This document shows, one piece after another, positions 1-7,128 of a stretch of 64,000 bases of DNA. The notes under the pieces were generated by a model. The model saw nothing but the letters and a program-made list of their open reading frames with translations, searched no databases and had not been told where the DNA came from. Origin of the DNA: JAILLW01 sp045640525 (lineage in GTDB: Bacteria > Bacillota > Clostridia > Lachnospirales > Lachnospiraceae); contig JAZUFE010000042.1 of the NCBI GenBank assembly GCA_045640525.1, positions 1 to 64,000 on the forward strand, read 5' to 3'. Numbering within the stretch: position 1 is the first letter of the stretch; the number at the start of each line of letters is the position of its first letter. The translations under genes were made by a program, and so were the position numbers.

Positions 1-1
1 C

Positions 2-562
2 GAGGACGCCCCTGTAACTAAGCATAAGTACTACTTGAACTATTATGAATATGTGTTTAAGAGTAGTGAGTGTGAATTTGAAACAGGAGACTTGATTAGT
101 GAGTCTTCTACCAAAAACGATATTGAGAAATTGCCGGGTTATATTCCTTATCGTGGTCTTGTCGAAACGAGAGGGGATGCATATGTGGCTGTTTATTTTG
201 ATGCGGAACAGGTTGATTTGGACCGATATAAACAGGATGCAGATGATTATAAACGAGAACAGCAAGAAAACATGCTACTGCCTCCGGAAGATTCAAACAG
301 AATATTCTATAATTACGGAATCAATAACCTTGTAGTCAGCTCAATTGTCAATCAGAATTATGACAATTGGGATGAGTTGGATTCGGATATACTTTCGGCG
401 GAAATTGCTGTAACAAGGGCACTTCAGGATGGAGCGCAGAAATTGACAGACGGTGAGATTGAGAATTTGTCTGCGGTTTTGTATACATCATACAATGGCG
501 ATGTTATTTACGAGGTACTTATTTATTCGGAAGAATTTTTCTATTCAAATAGGGAAGAGTAA
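2..562 (+). CDS. Hypothetical protein, 3' end only (left-truncated by window)
   Basis: The frame is open from the first bases of the window, so the gene begins upstream and only about 187 C-terminal residues are seen; the TTG at 35 is not a credible start. The visible part is acidic and rich in Tyr, Asp and Glu, with no membrane segment and no motif I recognise. It ends at TAA 560-562, just before a bidirectional terminator shared with the convergent MATE gene. No function can be assigned. Confidence 0.7.
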   Translation, partial: EDAPVTKHKYYLNYYEYVFKSSECEFETGDLISESSTKNDIEKLPGYIPYRGLVETRGDAYVAVYFDAEQVDLDRYKQDADDYKREQQENMLLPPEDSNRIFYNYGINNLVVSSIVNQNYDNWDELDSDILSAEIAVTRALQDGAQKLTDGEIENLSAVLYTSYNGDVIYEVLIYSEEFFYSNREE

Positions 563-571
563 CATAGAGAA

Positions 572-604
572 GTGAAACGCTCAAGACTTAATCTTGAGCG
601 TTTT
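572..604. terminator. Bidirectional rho-independent terminator
   Basis: A perfect 12-bp inverted repeat (575-586 with 592-603) has a 5-nt loop. The arms begin with A-runs and end with T-runs, so it can stop transcription from both sides. It lies between two convergent genes and overlaps the stop codon of the MATE gene on the minus strand. Confidence 0.85.
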
Positions 605-1933
605 CCATTTTCCTAAGAAGTATCTTCCGTTGCAGATGATGGCAACAATCGTCCATGTCAGGGCTGTAGCCCACCAAATTCCCCACATGCCGACAGAAGC
701 TATTCCGGTTAAAAGATTGGCAAAAATAATACGACAGACTACTTCGGCGATACCGTTGATTAAAGAAAAACTTGCATCTCCGCATCCGTTAAGAACGCCT
801 CTGGGTACATATATCAATCCCAGAACGAGGTAGAAGACGGTGGTTATTTTCAATGCATCCGCTCCGAATGAAATAACATTCGCGTCGTTTACAAAGAAAG
901 CTGTAATCGGTTGGCAGAAAAGATATACAATCGGTATCACGATAAGATTATATACGGTAATTATAATTACGCCACGCTTGTATCCGCCCTTGACGCGATC
1001 GATTTTGTTGGCCCCGAGATTTTGTCCCGAGTAGGTTGTTAATGAAGCACTTATGGCGTTATACATTTGACTTGCAATAAGGTCAACCTTACAGGTGATG
1101 GTGTAAGCAGCCATAACTGTTGTTCCGAATCCGTTAACAACCCCCTGAATAACAATCATTGATATGGCTATCATCGAACTTTGGAGTGCCATGGGAACCC
1201 CGAGTTTAAATGAGCGTGCAATAATATGCTTATTAGGCTTTAACTCTTCTTTGGTAAGCTTGAAATACGGAACCTTGAGCCTTGCGTATATCAATGAAGC
1301 AGCAGCTGAAACAGCCTGAGCTATTACTGTTGCGAATGCCACTCCGAAAACTCCCATTTGGAACCAAAGTACAAACATAAGATCGAATCCTATGTTTAAG
1401 AAACTGGAAACAATAAGGAAATACAAGGGAGTTTTGGAATCTCCCAAGGCTCTTAAGGCGGAGGCCACTCCGTTGTATATGGCTATGAAAACTATTCCGC
1501 AGCAGGTTGTTCTAAGATAAAGGACAGCATCGTCGAGAATTTCCGGTGGGGTTGACATCAGCGTCAGTAGAGGCCTTGCCAAAAAGAACCCCAATATCGT
1601 TACGACCAAAGAAGCAACAGCCAGAATGTACACCGAATTGGCAATGGTGTTTCTGACACCCTTATCATCTTTGGCTCCGAAATATTGCGAAACGATAATT
1701 CCGATACCTATGGCCAAGCCGGAGCTTAGCGAAAAGAAGAGGAAAGACAGCGAACCGCAAGTTCCGGTAGCAGCCAAGGCATCGGCACTTACGTATTTCC
1801 CCACGATTAGTGAATCAATAGTGTTATACAGTTGTTGAAACATATTTCCTATAAATAGCGGGATTGCAAACAACAAGATGTGCTTGGTGGGATTTCCCAC
1901 AGTCATATCGGTTATTTTGGTTTTAGCATTCAT
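581..1933 (-). CDS. MATE family multidrug/metabolite exporter
   Basis: 450-aa polytopic membrane protein of the usual MATE length, with about 12 predicted helices in two homologous halves. The N-terminal part shows the typical features: a short polar leader ending GNPTKHIL, then helix 1 with IPLFIGNMFQQLYN and the following DSLIVGKYV segment. It probably exports organic cations or drugs using a Na+ or H+ gradient; the substrate cannot be read from sequence. The start is supported by GAGGAG 8 nt upstream. It is divergent from a second MATE gene at 2125, and the shared 190-bp spacer holds a direct repeat that may control both. Confidence 0.93.
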   Translation of the reverse strand: MNAKTKITDMTVGNPTKHILLFAIPLFIGNMFQQLYNTIDSLIVGKYVSADALAATGTCGSLSFLFFSLSSGLAIGIGIIVSQYFGAKDDKGVRNTIANSVYILAVASLVVTILGFFLARPLLTLMSTPPEILDDAVLYLRTTCCGIVFIAIYNGVASALRALGDSKTPLYFLIVSSFLNIGFDLMFVLWFQMGVFGVAFATVIAQAVSAAASLIYARLKVPYFKLTKEELKPNKHIIARSFKLGVPMALQSSMIAISMIVIQGVVNGFGTTVMAAYTITCKVDLIASQMYNAISASLTTYSGQNLGANKIDRVKGGYKRGVIIITVYNLIVIPIVYLFCQPITAFFVNDANVISFGADALKITTVFYLVLGLIYVPRGVLNGCGDASFSLINGIAEVVCRIIFANLLTGIASVGMWGIWWATALTWTIVAIICNGRYFLGKWKTLKIKS

Positions 1934-1976
1934 AATAAACTCCTCATAATATATTGCAACTTATGCGCGTCATGCG

Positions 1977-2027
1977 GTGATTTTGAAATCTATACTTGCT
2001 ACGTATGTGATTTTGAATCTTATACTT
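1977..2027. promoter_or_regulatory. Tandem 21-bp direct repeat between divergent MATE genes (possible operator)
   Basis: Two near-identical 21-bp copies, each beginning GTGATTTTGAA and ending TATACTT, start at 1977 and 2007. They are 30 bp apart, close to three helical turns, so a protein bound to both would sit on one face of the DNA. They lie in the 191-bp gap between the two divergent MATE starts. That they are operators is inferred. Confidence 0.5.
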
Positions 2028-2124
2028 TGACACATCAATAAGATACTGATATATTATCATTTGGTTAACGTACAGAATATTAACTTATAATTCAAAAATG
2101 TAATAATATTTCACAGGTGAGAGA

Positions 2125-3516
2125 ATGACAGAACAAGTAAGAGAAGAAAACAAAATGGGAACAGTGCCTGTTAACAGGCTTTTAATCAGTATGTCTTTGC
2201 CAATGATGGCGTCTATGTTGGTTCAGGCATTGTATAATATCGTAGACAGTATTTTTGTGGCAAAGATATGCGAAGACGCGCTGACGGCAGTTTCACTTGC
2301 ATTTCCGCTTCAGACATTGATGATTTCACTTGCGGGAGGAACCTGTGTAGGTATCAATGCCATACTTTCCAAGGCGCTTGGTGAGAAAGAATACGAAAGA
2401 GCCAACAGTGCAGCAAGAAACGGTATATTTTTATCCTTCTTAAGTTATGTATTCTTCCTGCTTGTGGGATTGTTCGCGGTTGAACCGTACTATAGAAGTC
2501 TGTCGAATGATCCGGAGATTGTTGAGTACGGTATACAGTATATGACAATTGTTTGTACCTGTTCGTTTGGTATATTCGGACAGTTCATTTTCGAAAGATT
2601 GTTAACATCTACGGGAAGAACTTTCTATACGATGATTACACAAGCCACGGGCGCGGTGATAAATATTATTTTTGACCCAATCTTTATTTTTGGACTGCTT
2701 GGCGCTCCGAAAATGGGTGTGCGCGGTGCGGCTGTTGCGACTGTAATAGGTCAGATATGTGCAGCTGTTTTGGCCTTTATCTTTAACAATAGGAAAAATC
2801 CGGATGTTGATATCAGCATGAAGGGTTATCGCCCTGATGGCAAAATGATAAAGGAAATATACAAAATAGGTATACCCTCGATAATAATGCAGGCAATCGG
2901 TTCAGTGATGAATTACCTTATGAATAAGATTCTTTTGGGATTTTCGTCAACATCGGCTGCTGTATTCGGAGTGTATTACAAACTTCAGAGCTTCATATTC
3001 ATGCCGATTTTCGGATTAAACGGCGGTATGGTTCCGATTATTGCGTTTAACTATGGCGCCAAGAAGAAAGATCGACTGATGAAAACATGGAAACTCGGAT
3101 GGCTTTACGCAACGATTCTTATGGTTATTGGAACAATAGCGTTCGAACTGATTCCTTCGATTTTGCTTGGAATGTTTGAAGCTTCCGATGAAATGCTTAG
3201 AATTGGAGTTCCGGCACTGCGAATTATCGGTATTCATTTCCCGGTTGCGGCTTTTTGTATTGTGACGGGTACTTTGTTCCAGGCACTCGGAAAGAGCGTC
3301 TACAGTATGGTTACCTCTATCATGAGACAGTTGGTGGTACTTCTGCCGGCAGCATATCTGCTTTCTCTTTTGGGCGAGGTTACGTATGTATGGTGGGCGT
3401 TCCCAATTGCCGAAATCATGTCTGCCGCAGCAACGGTATTCTATTTCTTCAGACTAAAGAAGAACACTTTGAATACTATTTCTATTGTTTCGCCTTCCGC
3501 CGAGCATGAATGCTGA
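2125..3516 (+). CDS. MATE family exporter (second, divergent copy)
   Basis: 463-aa MATE-family protein with two six-helix halves. Its N-terminus MGTVPVNRLLISMSLPMMAS and the DSIFVAKI segment after helix 1 place it in the NorM/DinF-like bacterial group. It is clearly divergent in sequence from the MATE protein on the opposite strand, so the pair is not a recent duplication. The ATG at 2125 follows GGTGAGAG. It should act in the cytoplasmic membrane as an Na+- or H+-coupled exporter; substrate unknown. Downstream is a 565-bp non-coding region full of palindromic repeats. Confidence 0.93.
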   Translation: MTEQVREENKMGTVPVNRLLISMSLPMMASMLVQALYNIVDSIFVAKICEDALTAVSLAFPLQTLMISLAGGTCVGINAILSKALGEKEYERANSAARNGIFLSFLSYVFFLLVGLFAVEPYYRSLSNDPEIVEYGIQYMTIVCTCSFGIFGQFIFERLLTSTGRTFYTMITQATGAVINIIFDPIFIFGLLGAPKMGVRGAAVATVIGQICAAVLAFIFNNRKNPDVDISMKGYRPDGKMIKEIYKIGIPSIIMQAIGSVMNYLMNKILLGFSSTSAAVFGVYYKLQSFIFMPIFGLNGGMVPIIAFNYGAKKKDRLMKTWKLGWLYATILMVIGTIAFELIPSILLGMFEASDEMLRIGVPALRIIGIHFPVAAFCIVTGTLFQALGKSVYSMVTSIMRQLVVLLPAAYLLSLLGEVTYVWWAFPIAEIMSAAATVFYFFRLKKNTLNTISIVSPSAEHEC

Positions 3517-3554
3517 TCCATGTGATGCTCCAATGAATTCGTTCGAAAACTTGA

Positions 3555-3787
3555 TGGACTCATATACGTCAAATTTCGAAGAATAAGTCCAAATTCAGAG
3601 TATCTACAAGGAGAATCATCTGTGTTTGGACTCTATAGCTCGGAAATTATAGAATCGAGTCCAGATTTTAAAAATTAGTGGACTCAAATCGACGAAAGAG
3701 CGCGATTTGAGTCCAACCGCTAGCCAGCAACAGGTAAATCTATGATGAAATGGACTTAAATCGAAGAAAACGCTTGATATGAGTCCA
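3555..3787. repeat. Array of four 37-nt palindromic elements (TGGACT family)
   Basis: Four elements, each exactly 37 nt (12-nt arm, 13-nt centre, 12-nt arm), begin TGGACT and end AGTCCA: 3555-3591, 3627-3663, 3679-3715 and 3751-3787. The third has perfect 12-bp arms (TGGACTCAAATC and its complement); the others carry 2-4 mismatches. Starts are 72, 52 and 72 bp apart, close to whole numbers of helical turns. They occupy most of the non-coding stretch 3517-4081. No terminator T-tracts follow the hairpins. Their role is unknown. Confidence 0.85.
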
Positions 3788-3910
3788 GCCGCATCATTCC
3801 GTCATTCCGCATGTCTGCGAGCCATCTTTGTTCAACCGCATCGGTGAACACTTCATATGGACAATTTCAATTTTGACACCCACATTATGTTGTGGTACAC
3901 TTTGTTCTCG

Positions 3911-3998
3911 AAAGTGTGAATACTGTGTGCCGAAAGTGCGAATACTGTGTATTAAAAGTGCGAATAATGCGTATCAGAAGTGCGAATACTGTGTATTA
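3911..3998. repeat. Four tandem copies of a 22-bp repeat
   Basis: Units start at 3911, 3933, 3955 and 3977 and share the core AAGTGCGAATACTGTGTATT with a few substitutions. The period of 22 bp is not a multiple of three, so it does not reflect a coding repeat; it is about two helical turns. It lies just upstream of the structured leader of the lipoprotein gene at 4082. Confidence 0.85.
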
Positions 3999-4006
3999 AA
4001 GTACCG

Positions 4007-4065
4007 GTGCCGAGATGGCACAAAGTCCGCTATGAAAAACTGAGCCAAGGAAAAGGCCCAACTGA
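4007..4065 (+). promoter_or_regulatory. Putative structured 5' leader, also found ahead of clpB
   Basis: A hairpin GTGCC-GAGAT-GGCAC (4007-4021) is followed by 44 nt (4022-4065) that match 48917-48960 upstream of clpB at 36 of 44 positions; seven of the eight differences are transitions. The element ends a few bases before the AGGAG ribosome site (4071-4075) of the lipoprotein gene, so folding could affect translation initiation. It fits no riboswitch class that I can recognise. Confidence 0.5.
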
Positions 4066-4081
4066 ATGAGAGGAGTATATT

Positions 4082-4930
4082 ATGAAAAGAATCATATCTT
4101 TATCAACGGCGGTTGCTATGTTTATTGCAACTGCAATGTTAACTGCCTGCGGTGCAAATGAAGTAAGTGAATCTGCCCAAACACAGAGCGCTGCAGAGAT
4201 TTCTGCTGAATCGACAGCGGATGCTTCAAGTGAAGAAACAAGTGTAAGCGAATCAGTTGATGAATCGGCTGATGCAACGAGTCAGAGTGAAGCTGTTGTT
4301 CCGGGTATTTATTATGATGCCGATGCATTCGCATCTACGGACCCTGTGGATGGTGGTGCTTTCTATTGTGTAATACTTCGCGATAACGGAGAAGCACTGA
4401 TTTCAATGCAGGATGCTGCTACAGGATATTGGAACGAAACAGACGGCAAGGCATCAATCAGCGTTCAGGCTTGGGAACAGGTATTCCCTTTTGAACAAAG
4501 AGGTGATTCCATCTACTTAAGCGATACTGATATGACATACGTAAAGGCTGATGATTCAATTGTTCCGGAAGAGTATGCAGGTTTCTATGAAATGGGTGTG
4601 GTTCCCTCAGATCTGATGGGAATGGTAATGATGACAGGCGGTTCATATGTCGGAGACTATGCAGCTGTGGATTCGACAGATACCTTGTCTGTTTCGGATA
4701 AGGGTAACGGATACTACGACATCAAATGTACTATTGATCAAATCGGTTCATTAACCGGAGAAGGCAATATTGTTGATGGCGGAATGGAAATCGGATTTAC
4801 GCTCGATAGCAACGGCGCCGATTGTACAGCTGTTTTCTTCCTTGATGGTGAAAATTATGCGTTGCAGTTCACATCTTCGGGGATTGAAGGAATTACAGAT
4901 ATGACGTGTATTAACTATAAGAAAAACTAA
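4082..4930 (+). CDS. Secreted lipoprotein of unknown function
   Basis: 282 aa. A type II signal peptide ends in the lipobox LTAC with lipidated Cys23. A low-complexity Ser/Glu/Ala linker follows (about residues 25-75), then a roughly 200-residue extracellular part with the pattern of small beta-rich domains and no recognisable catalytic motif. It should be tethered to the outer face of the membrane. The start is fixed by GAGAGGAG 5-10 nt upstream. It stands alone between two repeat-filled gaps, and its mRNA leader resembles that of the heat-shock gene clpB, which hints at shared post-transcriptional control. Confidence 0.8.
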   Translation: MKRIISLSTAVAMFIATAMLTACGANEVSESAQTQSAAEISAESTADASSEETSVSESVDESADATSQSEAVVPGIYYDADAFASTDPVDGGAFYCVILRDNGEALISMQDAATGYWNETDGKASISVQAWEQVFPFEQRGDSIYLSDTDMTYVKADDSIVPEEYAGFYEMGVVPSDLMGMVMMTGGSYVGDYAAVDSTDTLSVSDKGNGYYDIKCTIDQIGSLTGEGNIVDGGMEIGFTLDSNGADCTAVFFLDGENYALQFTSSGIEGITDMTCINYKKN

Positions 4931-4979
4931 CATTTGTTGAAAGTGCTAACGTTTGATTTACAGACCCCATCCGGGATCA

Positions 4980-5030
4980 GGCACTTACAAATATTATCTA
5001 AGGCCGGGCACTTACAGACACTATTCAAGA
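4980..5030 (+). repeat. Short imperfect direct repeat downstream of lipoprotein gene
   Basis: GGCACTTACA followed by a similar 12-13 bp tail occurs twice (from 4980 and 5007), 27 bp apart. It is part of the 676-bp stretch without protein genes between the lipoprotein gene and tRNA-Leu. I see no terminator in this part. Confidence 0.4.
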
Positions 5031-5086
5031 ACGCGTAATTGGCAATTCGACAGCGCGGTCCGATAGCGCAATATCACGCAGATTTG

Positions 5087-5389
5087 TACGGAGGAATTCA
5101 TGAATACGACAATTCCTCCGTATTTGAAAGTGACTGTAATCAAGGAATACGTAGGAAATTGAAAATGGAGCCTTTCCTCCGTATTTTTTGGAATAAAAAC
5201 TGTGTTTTTTAGTGGGAAAAGCATAGGAATTTAAAAAAACCATATTTCCTCCGTATTTTTCTTAAGGACACGGTCAATATTAGTCGAGAAAATACGGAGG
5301 AAATCTTAAATTCGTCTATTCCTCCGTAGTTTGAAACAAATCAGAAGTTTGTATACGTAGGGATTGCTGAAACGATTATTTCCTACGTA
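5087..5389. repeat. Array of five 36-nt palindromic elements (TACGNAGGAAT family)
   Basis: Five elements of exactly 36 nt (12-nt arm, 12-nt centre, 12-nt arm): 5087-5122, 5148-5183, 5220-5255, 5293-5328 and 5354-5389. Arms read TACGGAGGAATT or TACGTAGGAATT and their complements; the first element is a perfect 12-bp inverted repeat and the third has a decayed left arm. Starts are 61, 72, 73 and 61 bp apart. A sixth copy lies at 48733-48768. No cas genes or unique equal-length spacers accompany them. Confidence 0.88.
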
Positions 5390-5455
5390 AAAAGGCAGGC
5401 GATTTGCAAAGGCCCGGGAGCCTCCAAGCATTCGGGAGCATCCAAAGCCACGTAA

Positions 5456-5484
5456 TTGACAAGCCGAAATGCTGGTGGTAAACT
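5456..5484 (+). promoter_or_regulatory. Sigma-70-type promoter for the tRNA-Leu unit
   Basis: TTGACA (5456-5461), a 17-bp spacer and TAAACT (5479-5484) lie about 11 bp before the first tRNA-like unit at 5495. Transcription from here would run through both truncated tRNA-like units into tRNA-Leu(UAG). Confidence 0.75.
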
Positions 5485-5494
5485 GATTTAGTTC

Positions 5495-5606
5495 GCGGAT
5501 ATGGCGGAATTGGCAGAGCACCGGATTCAGGTTTTGGCGCTCTGAAATAAGCGGATATGGTGAAATTGGCAGAGTACCGGATTCAGGTTCTGGCGCTCTG
5601 AAATAA
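5495..5606 (+). pseudogene. Two tandem 56-bp tRNA-Leu(CAG)-like 5' halves
   Basis: Units at 5495-5550 and 5551-5606 match each other at 52 of 56 positions. Each starts like a tRNA-Leu (GCGGATATGG, then a D-arm AATTGGCAGA) and carries an anticodon loop TTCAGGT (anticodon CAG), but stops before any variable arm, T-arm or 3' acceptor strand. Instead, the bases after the anticodon stem (GCTCTG) pair with CAGAGC or CAGAGT from the D-arm, giving an extended hairpin of about 11 pairs capped by the anticodon loop. The 56-bp period runs straight into the intact tRNA at 5607. Confidence 0.8.
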
Positions 5607-5686
5607 GCGGGTGTGGCGGAATTGGCAGACGCGCCAGATTTAGGTTCTGGTGGGCAACCGTGCAGGTTCAAGTCCTGTCACCCGCA
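5607..5686 (+). tRNA. tRNA-Leu (anticodon UAG)
   Basis: The acceptor strands GCGGGTG (5607-5613) and CACCCGC (5679-5685) pair perfectly, followed by discriminator A5686; CCA is not encoded. The anticodon stem CCAGA/TCTGG encloses loop TTTAGGT, anticodon TAG. The class II variable arm and T-loop GGTTCAAGTCC are present. The 80-nt gene is intact because the element integrated at its 3' end restores the sequence. Confidence 0.95.
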
Positions 5687-5691
5687 GTATT
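5664..5691 (+). other. attL core (28 bp, tRNA-Leu 3' end)
   Basis: 28 bp from the T-arm to 5 bp past the tRNA are repeated exactly at 11200-11227. An exact repeat of a tRNA 3' end flanking an integrase gene is the standard signature of tyrosine-recombinase integration. Confidence 0.92.
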
Positions 5692-5697
5692 TAAAAG

Positions 5698-5740
5698 AGG
5701 CTTGTAATTACTGAAAGAAGTAGTTACAAGCCTTTATTTT
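5698..5740 (+). terminator. Rho-independent terminator after tRNA-Leu
   Basis: AGGCTTGTAA pairs with TTACAAGCCT around an approximately 15-nt loop and is followed by TTTATTTT. It lies at the element's left edge, so the integrated element now supplies the terminator of the tRNA transcript. Confidence 0.8.
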
Positions 5741-5818
5741 ATAGGCATTCCGAGACTTTGAAACGTATAAAAATACAAGTCATTTTTGTATAGCACAAAC
5801 GAGTTTTTAGCAAAAATC

Positions 5819-5844
5819 TTACCACGAATTTACCACGAAATTTG
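5819..5844 (+). other. Left arm-type integrase site
   Basis: A 26-bp sequence built on two TTACCACGAA half-repeats 12 bp apart matches 11134-11159 at 25 of 26 positions. It lies between attL and the integrase stop codon, where arm-type sites of tyrosine integrases are expected. Confidence 0.7.
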
Positions 5845-5853
5845 CAAAAAAAA

Positions 5854-6415
5854 TTATTTCAACTTATCCAATATTGTTGATACAGCTTTTTGCTGCATCT
5901 CTTTATCCTTTTCAATTCGATTATGCTCATATACTTTTTGAAGAATAAAAGGAGAACTCCAACCACCAAGTTTTTGAATATCTTTAGCACTAAACCCTGC
6001 TTGATCTAATTCTGTCGCAAAATAATGTCTAAAATCGTGCATTCTAAAATGAGGAACACCGACAGCATCTTGACAGTAATGCAAGTGCTTTAACAATCGT
6101 GATTGTGTGCCATCATATATATATCCTCTTTTAATAAACGTATTGATTAAGTTTTTATCAATAGGAACAATCCGGTTACTCTCAAATGTTTTAGTGTAGT
6201 TTTCAACAATCCACTTCTTTGCCTGATCATCATAAACATATACTTTATTCACTTTGACAGTACTATTCTTAATATCGAAATCATCAAGATTAAGTGCTAG
6301 AATCTCTTCTTTTCTCAATCCGTAGCATCCAAGCATAAACAATGGCCTATATTTGTCAGAGGCTTTATCAAGCACTTTTTTAACTTCTTCACTTGTAGGA
6401 ATATAGAGATTAAAT
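5854..6415 (-). pseudogene. Tyrosine recombinase (integrase), N-terminus deleted
   Basis: About 185 residues of the catalytic domain remain. The first active-site Arg is in YGLRKEE; the second box is HDFRHYFATEL (H-x-x-R) and the third is LGGWSS; the nucleophile Tyr is in QKVYEHN. Read leftwards, homology starts abruptly near 6415. Beyond that point the frame runs into antisense of the rep gene and a stop, so roughly the first half (arm-binding and core-binding domains, about 190 residues) is gone. A GTG at 6375 could start a 173-aa fragment, but that would not be a working integrase. Position next to attL and orientation towards it are normal for the family. Confidence 0.88.
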
Positions 6416-6420
6416 ATGCC

Positions 6421-7128
6421 GGGAGATATGGAGCAAAAGGAGAGAGAAGAGCACCAAAGAAGAAAGCCACACCGGAGCAGATCTTAAAGCAGAATCAGAT
6501 CAATAAAGAGAAAAGAATGAGAAGGCTTATTAAGGCCAATTTCCATAAGGATGATTATTGGCTGACATTGAAGTATCCGAAGGGCACAAGGAAACCTACC
6601 GAAGAGGTTAAGAAGGATATACGAAACTTCATCATTTCAATGAGACGGCAATATGCCAAACGTGGAGCAGAATTCAAGTTTATCTATCGAGTTGAAGTAG
6701 GTAAGCAGGGTGGAATTCATATTCACATGATAGTACCCAAGATAAGAGGAATGGATCTGATCCAAGACGGATGGAAGCATGGAAGAGTCAATATTCAGCT
6801 ATTGGATGGTGGAGATTATAAAGAGCTTGCATCGTACATAACGAAGCCACCGGATGAAGTAGTAGAGAAGCAGATTTCCTTATTTCCCAAAGAAGAGAGG
6901 AAGGAATTCATTAAATACTCAACATCAAGGAATCTGATAAGACCGGAACCGGAAAGAAAAGTATTCGGAAGATGGACAGTAAAGAAGATCCTGGATGAAG
7001 GAATAACACCGAGTAAAGGCTACATAGTTGATAAAGACTCAATCTACATCGGATTCAATCCCTACACAGGAATGAATTATATACATTACACAGAATACAA
7101 AAGCAAAGGGGGTGGAAGTAGTGGATAG
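6421..7128 (+). pseudogene. HUH-type replication initiator (Rep), 5' end lost
   Basis: Rolling-circle Rep-like protein. GIHIHMIVP supplies the His-x-His metal-binding motif, and SYITKPPDE supplies a Tyr-x-x-Lys that may be the nicking tyrosine. It would nick a double-strand origin to start rolling-circle replication of the excised element or of a related plasmid. Coding similarity (basic RYGAKGERR, then KKKATPEQI) runs in frame upstream of the first ATG (6517) as far as about 6421. There the sequence switches to integrase, so the original start is missing; ATG 6517 would give a 203-aa protein that keeps the HUH motif. The next gene overlaps its stop codon. Confidence 0.72.

Noticed and set aside
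3828..4043. 71-aa frame with repeated KCEYC-like motifs
   Set aside because: The motifs come from the 22-bp tandem repeat, which is out of codon phase; there is no ribosome site.
4920..4960. CIRCE operator after the lipoprotein gene
   Set aside because: Only an AGTGCTAAC half-site is present; the partner half is missing.
5087..5389. CRISPR array
   Set aside because: The repeated units are themselves palindromes with variable centres, the gaps differ in length (25-37 bp), and no cas gene is present.
5306..5671. 121-aa open frame on the minus strand with repeated PEPESG-like units
   Set aside because: It is antisense to the tRNA-Leu units; its protein repeats simply reflect the 56-bp tandem copies.
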